A stretch of DNA of 64,000 nt from Macrotrachela quadricornifera (Eukaryota; Rotifera; Eurotatoria; Philodinida; Philodinidae). The stretch's first letter is position 1, and every line of letters starts with the position of its first letter. The DNA lies in assembly GCA_022393335.1 (NCBI GenBank), contig JAJEKB010021159.1, positions 717,975 through 781,974 on the forward strand. The letters are read 5' to 3'. Below the pieces are notes generated by a model. That model was given only the letters and a program-made list of their open reading frames with translations, was not told the origin of the DNA and ran no database searches. Position numbers and translations under genes: made by a program. Below are positions 49,288-60,444 of the stretch, piece by piece.

Positions 49288-50687
49288 TGATATTCATTAA
49301 AGTATATGATCAAATAGCATGGAAAAATAGAGTATTTGTTTCTCTATCAAATTATATAGAGAAAAAGTTTTGTTAAGTCTTTTATACGAAATTCAGATGT
49401 GGTGGCCACTACTTTTGGTACACCCTAAGTAGATATTTGTGATCAGCTCGTCAAGCTTTATGAAACCGTATGTAATGTCATAAGAAAAAAATGCACTTGA
49501 TTTTTGGATTTTCTTCACATTACAAATGTGATGCCGAAGTCACACAGCCTGTCGAAGTTGTAACATTTGACTGACAATTGGTAAATAGTCGACCATCATT
49601 TCACACTTATCATGTCTTAACAGAATACGATAAAAAGAAAAAGGATACTGTATGGTCGACAATCAGATTACCTAATAAAAAAAAAGTCATGAAAGATAAG
49701 GAACGAGAATTATCATTTGATCATGGTCACTCCTCACATTTCGCACACATCTTCTCGCTTACAGAAGAAACGATTAACTACTGTGAAACGACGCTTTTCA
49801 ATCATGCTTCAGGGTCTGTTCAGATAGTTTCGAGTAAGCTCATTTTCAATTTTACTAGAAAGGTAATGATTGGATAAAGTAAATATTACTATCGATAACA
49901 GGAACAAGACAACTCCAATACAGACATGCAGCCTCCGATAGGATTTGTTCTGCGCCTCACATGAGTACATGACACTATCGATAGTGATACCAACAAAATT
50001 AACAAAACCCAATACTTTGTGATTTGGATTTGAAATGATTTCAACTAATATATTTTTTTCTCTCAGTCAGAAATGCATTGAAATGAAATCAGAAAAAGCT
50101 AAAAGATGATTTCTAACTGGTAGATTGTTTTGGAATTAAGACTTTGTGTATACAATAGATTTTAGTGAGATCTCACAAATAAAAAAGAATAGGTGCTGTT
50201 AGACGTTCTTTCCATAAATATGACATATTCACTGAAATTTTGAACATCACAGCTATCGCATATACTTCCAAATCGAATGATAATATTTTCACCACGGATT
50301 TTACTGACAGATAGTCAATACATTAAAAACTCACGAAAAACGCTTGAATTCTTTGTTTTCTAGGACTTTGACATGTCGAGAAGAAAATACATGAATAGAC
50401 ATTTCTGTGAGGAAAATCTCAAGTCAAAGTATCGTCATTCAATTTGGTCGAATATAACATGATGAAAGACATAACACCATTTATCATTTTTAAGTAGGTC
50501 AGACCTTCTAGCGTTCACACTGTAAATGAGGAATAGATCACAACGTTTCCCAAAATATCATGATCAATTATTATGGATAGGTATATTTAATTAAAATAAG
50601 TGCGGAAAAATCTACCATCTATGTAGTGATATTGATCGACATTTTCTTTTCTCTATCGGTACTCGTGAAAAAAAAAAAAACGAAATT
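49288..50687. other. intergenic with weak ORFs and a solo transposon end
   Basis: 49400-49440 contains CCACTACTTTTGGTACACCC, which looks like one mariner-type end without a partner. A 99-codon plus-strand ORF (49578-49877) and a 67-codon minus-strand ORF with one hydrophobic span (49809-50012) overlap; neither has a known motif. Confidence 0.3.
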
Positions 50688-53600
50688 CTAATCCAACTTA
50701 TCATCTTCACTGTAGTCCTTATTAAATGAACGTGGTGAATGATCATAAAGTGTATTGTTATAGCATACTTTCCAGATAGGATCGTAACACTCATACGAGG
50801 GGGAGCTGTATTTCCAACCATCCGAACTACCATATTGAACGGGACATAATTGTTCATCAACATTACATAGTGTTCCATTGAAGCAATATTGTAATGACGG
50901 GTTATAGCATTTATCAGAACAATTCATAATGCACTTCACCTTATCGTTGACACATTGTTGAATAGCAGAATCATAACAGACACCATTGCATAATTGAATT
51001 TGATCATCGTTATAATGATAATAGGCCTTTTTAAGTTTACAAACAGTCGTATCCTGTACGCACACCTCCTCGTCCTTCAAACATTGTTTGTTGCACGAAC
51101 GTGATCCATACACACATAGTGTGTTATTAAAGCATGCTTTGTAAGTTGGATCATAACATTCATACTTGGGTTGACTATATTCCGATCCATTGGAAGTATG
51201 ATATTTAATGTGACATAATTGTTCATCAAGAAAGCACGCTGTTCCATTCGAGCAGAAGTGTGCTGAAACTTTGTAACATACACCAGAACAATCGTTAATA
51301 CACTCCACCTGACCATTAACACATTGTTTGTATTCAGAATTATAACAGACTCCGTTGCATAATTGAATTCGACCTTCTGTATAAGAATGATAGGTTCCAG
51401 ATATTTGACAAACTGTCGAATCATTCACGCACACTTCATCCGATTCTAAATGATGTTCGTTACAATATCGTGATTTTTTATGATAAATTCTATTGTTAGT
51501 ACATGCCGTCCAACCAGGATTATAACATTCATATTTAGGTTGACTATATTCCGATCCATTGGAACTATGATATTTAACATAACATAATTGTTCACCATGG
51601 TAACATATTGTTCCATTTAAGCAAATCTTTGATGAGGCTTCGTAACATGCACCAGAACAATCGTTAATGCACTTCACATCACCATTGACACATTGCTGCA
51701 TTGTAGAATCATAACAGACGCCGTTACATAATTGAATTTCACCATTTTTATATAAATAATAGGGATAATTCAATTTACAAATTGTCACATTATTCACACA
51801 CATTTCCTTCGATTCTAGGCATCGTTGATTGCAGGACCGCGATAAATGATCACAAAGTTTGTTGTTAAAGCATGGTTGGTAATTAGGATTGTAACACTTA
51901 TATAGAAATGAGTTATGTTTTGATTTATCCCAACCATCATATTTTACAAGACATAATTGTTGACCAATATCACATACTATGTCATTCAAGCATACTTGTA
52001 ATGACGGATTGTAGCATAATTGAGAACAGTTCTTAATACATTGCACACTATCATCGACACATTGTTGGATTGCAGAATCATAACAGATACCGTTACATAT
52101 TTGAATTTGATTATTTTTATAATATGGATATCTCTTCTTAACTTTACAAATGCTCCTATTGTTAACGCACACCTCATTATCGTCTAAACAATGTTCATCG
52201 CATGACCGCGATGAATAATCACAAAGTTTGTTCTTATAGCATACTTTCGTCGTAGGGTCGTAACATTCGTTTTTTGGTGAGGGAGAGTACCTTGAAGGAA
52301 AACTAAGATATTTAACAAAACATACTTGTTTACCAAGACTACATATTGTTCCATTCAAGCATATCTGTGATGAGACTTTGTAACATGTACCAGAACAGTG
52401 GTTAATACACTCAAGTTTGCCATGAACACATTGTTGTATTGTGGAATCATAACAGACACCATTACATAATTGTATTTGGTCTTCTTTATACTCATAATAG
52501 TTGTTTTCCACTTTACAAACTGTGGATTCTTCGATGCACAATTCGTTTTTGTTAAGACATTGTTGGTTGCATGTCCGAGACGGATAACTGCAAAGTGTGT
52601 TGTTAAAGCAGGCTTGTGTCCTAGGATTGTAACACCTATATGTGGGTGGGCCAAATCTGCGCCCGTTGTAGCTAGAATATATCTCCCAACATAGTTGTTC
52701 ATTACGAGAACATATCGTGCCATTGATACACCAGTGTGACCACGAGTTGTAGCATACTCCAGCACAAGTATGAGTACACACGGCCTTTTTATTCATACAT
52801 TGTCCGGTCGATAAATCATAACAATCGCTATTGCATAATTCAGTTTTAGAATCTACATCGTCATCTTTAGAGCCTGTAATTTGACAAATGGTGGCATTAT
52901 TCACACACACATCGTTTATTTTGAGACATTGTTGGTTACATGTTCGTGATGGATAATCACAAAGTGTATTGTTATAGCATGCTTTCTCAGTTGGATTATA
53001 ACAATTATATTTGGATGATTCATATTTTTCACCATCGTCACTATCATATTTTATGTGACATAATTGTTCGTCAAGTTTACATAATGTTCCATTCAAGCAT
53101 ATATTTGATGCCGGGTTGTAGCATACGTTCGAACAATTCTGAATACACTCTATACTATCAATGACACATTGCTGAATTGCATAGTCATAACAAAGACCAT
53201 TGCATAAATGAATTCGACCATCTTCATTCTGATAATAGGCACTTTTTATTTCACAAATTATAGAACCATTCACGCATACTTCATTAGCCGTTAAACATTG
53301 TTTGTTGCATGTTTGTGATGGATGATCACAAAGGGTGTTTTTGAAGCATGCTTCCTTAGTTGGATCATAACACCTATATATAGGTGACTTATATTGTTCA
53401 CCATTGTACCTATGATATTTAATGTGACATAAGTGCTCCTTAAGCTTACATATTGTTCGATTCATGCAGAAGTGTGTTGATGGGTTGTAGCATTCATCAG
53501 AACAATTTTGAATGCACTCCACTGTACCACTGATACATTGTTTGATTGCAGAATCATAACAAACACGATTGCATAATTGAATTTGACCATCTCCATATTG

Positions 53601-55529
53601 ATAATAAGCTCTCGTAAGCTTACAGATAGTCGTGCCGTTTATGCATATTTCATCATCTTTCAAACATCTCTCGTTACACGAGCGTGATGGATGATCACAA
53701 AGTGTCCTGCGAAAACACGCTTTCGATGTAGGATCATAACATTCATATTTTGGGGAGATAGATGACGATCCATAAGTAGCACTATATTTAATGTTACATG
53801 CTTGTTCACCAAGATTGCATACTTGCCCATCGAAGCATATCTGTGATGATGGATTGTAGCATTCATTGGAACAATTTTTAATGCACTTCACCTCACCATT
53901 GATACATTGTTGGATTGTAGAATTATAACAAACACCTTTGCATAATTGAAATTGACCATCTACATAATCATGATAGAACATATTGAGTCCACAAACAGCC
54001 GTATCATTCACGCATATTTCATTAAATTTTAGGCATTGCTGATTGCACGATCGTGATGGGTGAACACAACGTTTGTTATGTAAGCGTAATTTGTCAGTAG
54101 GATCGTTATAGACGAAGGCGAATATGTCAAAATCAGACTCATCCCAATCATCATGTTCAACACGACATATTTGTTCACGAGGATTACATACCGTTTCATT
54201 CAAGCATGTCTGTGATCGAGGATTGTAACATACACCAGAACAATTCTCAATACACTCTACAATACCATTGACACATTGTTGGATTGAAGAATCATAACAA
54301 ATACCATTGCATAATCGAACCTGATCATCAGTATAATAAAAATAAAAGGTTGAAACTTTACAAATAGTGAAATCATTCACGCACACTTCGTCCAATTCGA
54401 GACATTGTTGATTGCACGATCGTGATGGACGATCACAAAGGCTATTGTTAAAGCATAGTTTAGTAGTGGGATCGTAACATTTATATGTTGGCCAACTGTG
54501 TTGCTCGAAAATGGATGTTCCATGTTTAACATAACATAATTGTTCATGAATTTCACATAGTGTTTCATTGATGCAAGAGTTTGATGACGAGTTGTAACAT
54601 ATATTAGAACAATAATTCAAACACGTTACCTTATCATTGAAACATCGTTGGATGGTTGAGTCATAACAGATACCATTGCATAATTGAATTTGACTATCTG
54701 TATAATTTTGATAGGATGTTTTGACTTGACAAACTGTCGAATTATTCACACACACTTCATTACTTTTTAAACATTGTTGATTGCATGATCGTGATGGATG
54801 ATTACAAAGTGTATTGTTAAAACATGCTTTCAAATTCGGGTCATAACACTCATATTTGGGTAAAGGATATCTCCATCCGTTAGATGCACTATATTTAACA
54901 AGACATAATTGTTGATCAACACTACAAACTGTTCCATTGGTGCACAACTGTGTTGATGAATTGTAACATGAATGAGAACAATTTTTAATGCATACCACAT
55001 GGTCATTGAGACATTGTTGGATTGCAGAGTCATAACAGATACCATTGCATAATTGAATTTGACCATCTGTATAGTTTTGATAGGATGTTTTGACTTGACA
55101 AATGATCATATTATTCACACACACTTCGTTATCTTTTAGACATTGTTGATTGCATGTTCGTGATGGATGATCACAAAGTGTATTGTTAAAACATGCTTTG
55201 AAATTGGGATCATAACATTTATATCTGAATAAAGGATACATCCATTCGTTAAATGCACTATATTTAACAAGACATATTTGTGGGTTAAGACTGCATAATG
55301 TTTCATTCAAACAGGATCCGTTACTAGGATGGAAACATTGATTTAGAGCAGAAGCCATACTTTGAACAGTTTTGTTGACTTGTATGCATGAATGTGTAGC
55401 GGGATCATAGCAAATGGCTGTGGAACAGGGCATCGTCGAATGTAGACAAGATGCTGGTTCATTGGGGACTATCAATGTTGGAAGAATAGCAAGAAAAGTA
55501 GAAAAAAATATTTGTTTGTGTACATTCAT
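50688..55529 (-). CDS. large secreted Cys-rich repeat protein, 12 x 123 residues
   Basis: 1613 residues in one exon. Residues 1-~27 (MNVHKQIFFSTFLAILPTLI...) are a signal peptide, so it is secreted or extracellular. Twelve tandem repeats follow, spaced about 369 nt, marked by P-S-R-(S/T)-CNQQCL; a thirteenth, partial one at the C-terminus has lost its Cys (SPRSFNKDYSE). Within each repeat four Cys modules recur: CYDP...C.NN.LC, CL...EVCVN..T.C, CNG(I/V)CYDS.IQQC.N..V.C and CYN...Q.C.NGT.C...QLC. Many N-x-S/T sites suggest heavy glycosylation. No transmembrane segment or enzyme domain. The short CYDP-x4-C-x5-C core recalls the small fungal carbohydrate-binding Cys module (PF10645-like), an inference only. 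The reading frame is intact over 4.8 kb; other ORFs here are shadows. Confidence 0.9.
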   Translation of the reverse strand: MNVHKQIFFSTFLAILPTLIVPNEPASCLHSTMPCSTAICYDPATHSCIQVNKTVQSMASALNQCFHPSNGSCLNETLCSLNPQICLVKYSAFNEWMYPLFRYKCYDPNFKACFNNTLCDHPSRTCNQQCLKDNEVCVNNMIICQVKTSYQNYTDGQIQLCNGICYDSAIQQCLNDHVVCIKNCSHSCYNSSTQLCTNGTVCSVDQQLCLVKYSASNGWRYPLPKYECYDPNLKACFNNTLCNHPSRSCNQQCLKSNEVCVNNSTVCQVKTSYQNYTDSQIQLCNGICYDSTIQRCFNDKVTCLNYCSNICYNSSSNSCINETLCEIHEQLCYVKHGTSIFEQHSWPTYKCYDPTTKLCFNNSLCDRPSRSCNQQCLELDEVCVNDFTICKVSTFYFYYTDDQVRLCNGICYDSSIQQCVNGIVECIENCSGVCYNPRSQTCLNETVCNPREQICRVEHDDWDESDFDIFAFVYNDPTDKLRLHNKRCVHPSRSCNQQCLKFNEICVNDTAVCGLNMFYHDYVDGQFQLCKGVCYNSTIQQCINGEVKCIKNCSNECYNPSSQICFDGQVCNLGEQACNIKYSATYGSSSISPKYECYDPTSKACFRRTLCDHPSRSCNERCLKDDEICINGTTICKLTRAYYQYGDGQIQLCNRVCYDSAIKQCISGTVECIQNCSDECYNPSTHFCMNRTICKLKEHLCHIKYHRYNGEQYKSPIYRCYDPTKEACFKNTLCDHPSQTCNKQCLTANEVCVNGSIICEIKSAYYQNEDGRIHLCNGLCYDYAIQQCVIDSIECIQNCSNVCYNPASNICLNGTLCKLDEQLCHIKYDSDDGEKYESSKYNCYNPTEKACYNNTLCDYPSRTCNQQCLKINDVCVNNATICQITGSKDDDVDSKTELCNSDCYDLSTGQCMNKKAVCTHTCAGVCYNSWSHWCINGTICSRNEQLCWEIYSSYNGRRFGPPTYRCYNPRTQACFNNTLCSYPSRTCNQQCLNKNELCIEESTVCKVENNYYEYKEDQIQLCNGVCYDSTIQQCVHGKLECINHCSGTCYKVSSQICLNGTICSLGKQVCFVKYLSFPSRYSPSPKNECYDPTTKVCYKNKLCDYSSRSCDEHCLDDNEVCVNNRSICKVKKRYPYYKNNQIQICNGICYDSAIQQCVDDSVQCIKNCSQLCYNPSLQVCLNDIVCDIGQQLCLVKYDGWDKSKHNSFLYKCYNPNYQPCFNNKLCDHLSRSCNQRCLESKEMCVNNVTICKLNYPYYLYKNGEIQLCNGVCYDSTMQQCVNGDVKCINDCSGACYEASSKICLNGTICYHGEQLCYVKYHSSNGSEYSQPKYECYNPGWTACTNNRIYHKKSRYCNEHHLESDEVCVNDSTVCQISGTYHSYTEGRIQLCNGVCYNSEYKQCVNGQVECINDCSGVCYKVSAHFCSNGTACFLDEQLCHIKYHTSNGSEYSQPKYECYDPTYKACFNNTLCVYGSRSCNKQCLKDEEVCVQDTTVCKLKKAYYHYNDDQIQLCNGVCYDSAIQQCVNDKVKCIMNCSDKCYNPSLQYCFNGTLCNVDEQLCPVQYGSSDGWKYSSPSYECYDPIWKVCYNNTLYDHSPRSFNKDYSEDDKLD

Positions 55530-56479
55530 GTCTTTGAATATGAAGTTACACAGATGGAATATATTGGACTAATTGATTTTCAGATTAATTTTTTTTTGCC
55601 AAATTGTAGGTAATATGTATATGTATCTAGAATAAACTTTTATTAGAATTCGGTCAGATTTAATATGAATTTCGATAATTTATGAAATCGGATGGAAATA
55701 TGAGTTGTGGATCGACATTCGTATCCCCTGTATTGGAATTTAACGAAATCTATCGGTGAAATTTGACTGATCTCTAAAGTTGGCTCAAGACTCTAATTAC
55801 TTAAAATAGTTACTTTGGAGTACAGATTAGTCAACATCTACTGATAGGATCTGTTGAAATTCCAACAGTAGAGATCCGAATATCGGTCTATAAACCAGAT
55901 TCCCATCGAATTTTGCTGACTAACTGGCTTCTACGAGGTCCAATGAGATTCGGCGTCAGATTCATCGTCCCAAGAAGGTCACGTAATATTTATATTTGAA
56001 GAAAAACAAATGTGGAACACGGTGGTGAAATTAAACAATGTATCAATTTCCAGTGGAAAATACATTATCTACAGTAACTATAACTGAGAATTTGATTTCG
56101 ATAATGAATAAATTATTGATGAGAAAAAATTGATGCTACTAAATTGCAATTGACTATTTCATCATGAGATAGGTCAATCTGTTTTTTACTAGATTTACCA
56201 TCAATCTCGTTTTCGCAATAGTTGGGCAATTTGTTTCTCGTTTACATCTGTATCGATCGCAAAAGTTTACTTCCTCAATCTCGTTATTTAATTTAATTAA
56301 TTACTTTGGACATTGGAATGGTTTTCATCTAACTTCAATCAAATAGTTCCTTACCGTTAATGTTGTACCAGTATATCGTTTTTATCGAAAAGAAAAATGA
56401 AAAAAGTAAATGGTAATCAACTTCTTATATACACTCTTTCTTTTTTGGTGTACTCAACAAGTGAGTACAATTCTAAAAT
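55530..56479. other. 5' flank of the Cys-rich gene, no other feature seen
   Basis: AT-rich, no ORF of note. Presumably holds the promoter of the gene starting at 55529, but I see no clear core elements. Confidence 0.35.
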
Positions 56480-56650
56480 CAGTCTGTAAGTCCGTCCGTC
56501 CGTCCGTTTACACGATAACTTTCGAAAAAAGAGGCAAATCGTGATGAAATTTTCTACATAGTTTATTCTCATTCACAACTCAGTCGAGTTCGAAGATGAG
56601 CCTGATTGAATGAGTCCTTTTTGAGTTATTGCAAAAAAACTGATTTTTTT
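56480..56650 (+). repeat. dispersed repeat, 'CCGTCCG...CACGATAA' family, copy 3 (short)
   Basis: Contains GTCCGTCCGTCCGTTTACAC, ACGATAACTTTCG and GTCGAGTTCGAAGATGAGCC in the same order as the copies at 12270-12575 and 18660-18970. Confidence 0.55.
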
Positions 56651-56788
56651 TTATGGTTTTCCTATATGTTTTTATGGGAACATCAGTATATCGCCGTTCT
56701 GCTAAGAAAATTTTCTATCAAAGTCGAATAAAATTCCATTTGTTATATGCCATTCTGTAGAGAGTTTTACAAGCTACAAAATAATCTA

Positions 56789-57097
56789 CAGTAAAACCTC
56801 TCATAGTGGACATGATCCGATGCTGATCACTTTAGGAATGTTCGAATTAGTCCTTATTCTGAAAATTTTTTCTAGATTTTAAGAAATGTTGATCTTTTCA
56901 TTTTCTAAGAGGAAACGTGCATGAGCAGCGAAGTAACAATGAGTACTGGCTGGTTATTTTATTCTTTAACACTCTTCAAACCCTGAGAAAACTCGTCTGC
57001 TTTCTTGAAAAACTTTGTCTTCGAAAAAGACCTAGCCTCTCTATAGTGGACACTTTTCGAAAGCCCCACAGGTGTCCACTATAGAGAGGTTTTACTG
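56789..57097. mobile_element. 309 bp pogo/Tigger-type MITE, TA duplication
   Basis: Ends CAGTAAAACCTCTC(TAT)AGTGG in inverted orientation, TA at 56787-56788 and 57098-57099. The right end carries a second inverted copy just inside, so that 57031-57090 (CCTCTCTATAGTGGACAC... and its complement) forms a strong hairpin. The CAGT start and TA target fit the pogo/Tigger group. Confidence 0.7.
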
Positions 57098-57411
57098 TAT
57101 TATATATGGGCAAAATCAGACTAGGAGAGTACCCATAGGTCCTCAAGTCTTATATTTAATAGTATTGAAAACACAAGGGTCGTGCATACCAATTTGGGGT
57201 TATCGAGGTTCCCCTTTCAGAATATCAAATAAAAACAAACAACGTTTGTTGTTTTCACTCACTTAGCCCTTGACTGTGGAAGCTGTAGAAGGCAGAAGTA
57301 TTGTTTTCATGTACCAATGTGGGACAAATTGACCTAATAAATTTCTACGAATAAGTAATTTTCGAATGTTGCGACTCAATCAAAGAGATTTGCATTGTCT
57401 ATTCATATATA

Positions 57412-59014
57412 CGGTCATTTTCCCCAATAACAACATAAAAATTTTTGCCCATCTTAATTGATCTCGTTCTCTGCTATTTTACATTCGATTAAAAATATTT
57501 TCATACACGTATGATCCTTGGATTCTTCTCTTTCAAATGGTGTAACTTCGATCTTTCTCTTACATCTCATTGCGGAGAAATCAATGGTATACGAAAATGC
57601 ATCCCTTCTATTGTAATTAAGGTACGTTTTCCCAATAACAACACTTCAGCAAAATGAAGCTAAAATAAACTTCTAAATAAAAAAACAATTTTTGTCATTT
57701 CCCATCCAACAAATAAGGGCAAATCAAACTCTATCTAAATCGAAAGGTTCACGAGAAAAAACCGATTCTTTTACCGAAAAACGAAATTCGACAGTAATAC
57801 ATAGTTCGTCATCTTAAAAAAATCTGACTCCAATTACAACACTCAACAATTTTTTGTCTTCAATAACAACACTCAAGCTATTTGGTGATCCTAACAACAA
57901 CATCATGTAGATTTTCACGCTAACAACAATATTCTAACTAATTTTAAACCCCAATAACAACACATGAACTGCATTTTAACCCTAACCACAACCTTCCAGC
58001 TTATTTTTAACTTCAATAAGAACATTTCTCGAGATATGAATTTTTCAAAAACTGGTCGCTTCGTATGAATACCTTGAAAAACTGAGTCGAATGGAAAAAT
58101 AAATATCGCGAGAATTGAACAGACTTTTCTGCTCAAACTTTCAGGATATGCTAAGGATCACTAAGCCACTTTGTTGGTAAAATCTCAGGTCAAAATCCTC
58201 TAGTTTTATTTTTTACAATAAACATCCAGCTATAGCTGGGAAACTCAGCAGAATGCTCAAAACTCTTGATAGAAGCAAAAGATACCAAATCCTTTTAGGG
58301 TTTTAACTACGTCAATATACTTATTCACAGATACAAACAAGTTAAAACGGGACGGTGTAACAGAAAATGTTGTGCAAAATTCCGATTCTCCTTTATTTAA
58401 CCTATATTCTCCTCTTTTATACATCGGTCACGAGAGATATGTCCAGAAGAAAATAACAATAGAGAGAGGATAAGGAGAGTAGAAGAAAGGAAGGTCAGGT
58501 GAAGGTTAGCATGAAATCAACAAGAGGTGATATATAGATATTGGCGCAGAAGGGACACCTAGAAAGATTTCCTAGTATGTCATTTATATAGTCTTCTTCC
58601 AGCAGCAAATGAAAATATGAGTAGAAGCTGTTGCCTATCTCATGTAAAGCTCATAAATACATTCATTCTTTGGGAATAATTTCTGTCATAGTTTCATAAT
58701 TATCAATGATTATTGTAATTTTAAAAAAACTGGAATATTGGTATACTGAAGTGTTGTTACTAATGTTAGAAAAGTAGCTTATTGTTGTTATTGGGAAAAC
58801 GTACCTTAATTACAATAGAAGGGATGCATTTTCGTATACCATTGATTTCTCCGCAATGAGATGTAAGAGAAAGATCGAAGTTACACCATTTGAAAGAGAA
58901 GAATCCAAGGATCATACGTGTGTGAAAATATTTTTAATCGAATGTAAAATAGCAGAGAACGAGATCAATTAAGATGGGCAAAAATTTTTATGTTGTTCTT
59001 GGGGAAAATGACTG
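57412..59014. mobile_element. 1603 bp non-autonomous DNA element, ~235 bp inverted ends, TA duplication
   Basis: Left CGGTCATTTTCCCC and right GGGGAAAATGACTG, with TA at 57410-57411 and 59015-59016. Inverted homology is high from 57412 to about 57645 and from 58780 to 59014. Inside, about 57640-58025 holds an array of AATAACAAC-type motifs (AATAACAACAC, TAACAACAAC, CAATAAGAAC) spaced about 30-45 bases. CAGT ends with TA target point to a pogo or mariner relative. No transposase; the 73-codon minus-strand ORF at 57915-58136 lies in the array. Confidence 0.75.
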
Positions 59015-59017
59015 TAT

Positions 59018-59814
59018 ACAGCTACTAGATCAATTCTTCTAACATCGACACGGGAAAAAATCTTCTATCTTTCCCACAGTTGATGGTAAGTGAGTCGAAA
59101 CGACGAACGCTACCTATTACTTAATGAGTAATTAGTGAATATCTCTCTGACGGTGCAAGAAAAAAATCTGAAAACTTTAGGATAAACTCTATATCTCGAG
59201 CTGTATCTATGATAAAAGTTTCAGCGATATCCGATTCAATAAAGTTTCTTCCAAGAACTGTCGCCTATAGGTCACGTGAAGTATACAAACGAAAAATGTT
59301 GTCTTATCATGATCTACGACCTGTAATTAAGAAATTGTGTTACCTGAAATAGCTTTTGAGTTTTACGTTTCATTATGGAAGTACCTTCTCAGTTATGCAT
59401 TCGTACTCTGTCACGTCGCTAACGTCAAATAAACTCAATTTATTTAGAAATCTAAATACATTGAGGAAAAACGTTAGAAAGGTGTTTTACAGCTACAAGA
59501 GTCGTCTACAATATGTACTATTCAGTTTTCGAAAATAGCGTTTCATCTTCCATATTACTTAAATTGATGTGCTTGAAGTGGAAGTTGGTGTTCTTTTTTA
59601 AGTCACGTCGCCAACCGTAGTTTTTAAATCGTAACTCTGACAAAGATGGTTGCTGTAAGGCTTTATTTTTCAGGGTGTCTGAAGCAACTTACTATAAGTA
59701 CAGCATACAAAAATTCAGCTCTAGATAAGCTCCTTGACTAGACATATATACAATTTGATTTTGCGAAGCCTCGTTGCTAACAGATGATTTTGCTCATATA
59801 AAAAATAAGAAGAC
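59018..59814. other. intergenic, nothing recognised
   Basis: A 60-codon plus-strand ORF (59356-59538) has no motif. No repeat noted. Confidence 0.35.
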
Positions 59815-59817
59815 TAA

Positions 59818-60440
59818 CGAGGGAAGGGCCCCAACTGTCCAATCGCTTTTGAGCCGAAACTATGTGCTTTATATAGACCAAAATGAGTTATGAATACTCT
59901 GAAAAAAATTCGGGCCGCTGGCTTATTGCTATGGAGATATTGCCCTTGTACAGTATTTTTTAAATAAATGCCGTGGTCCCTCTTAGGGATACCAGAAAAA
60001 CTGATTTTCGGATTTCGACTTGAAACTTTGGATGGAGACAGACTTCAATGAGAATAGTTTATTGTGAATGTTTTCGAGAATTTTTCATCTGCTTTTATCG
60101 TAAAATAGGAGCATCAAATCTGCCAGTTTATAGATACAAGCTATTCATAACTCTATCCTGGGATAGGAAGGGCGAAAAAATCTGGAATAGTCACAGTAAA
60201 CTATTCTCATTGAGGTCTATCTTTATTCAAAGTTTCAAGTCGAAATTCGAAAATCAGTTTTTCTGGTATCCCTGAGGGGGGCCACGGCATTTATTTAAAA
60301 AATACTGTAAAAATGTAATATCTCTATGGCAATAAGCCAGCGGCCCGAACTTTTTTCAGAGTATTCATAACTCATTTGGGTCTACATAACGCACATAGTC
60401 TTGGCTCAAAAGCGATTGGACAGTTGGGGCCCTTCCCTCG
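59818..60440. mobile_element. 623 bp palindromic MITE, CGAGGGAAGG ends, TAA duplication
   Basis: Left CGAGGGAAGGGCCCCAACTG mirrors the right end ...CAGTTGGGGCCCTTCCCTCG. Arms are ~240 bp, loop about 60060-60196. Flanks C-TAA (59814-59817) and TAA-G (60441-60444) restore CTAAG when one TAA is removed, the same target as the Tc5-type element at 13864-16601, with which it shares only the first CGAGGGAA. Confidence 0.8.
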
Positions 60441-60444
60441 TAAG

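Noticed and set aside
50612..55066. Several 60-140 codon ORFs on both strands within the Cys-rich gene
   Set aside because: They repeat with the 369 nt period of the main gene and lie in its other frames, so they are shadows.
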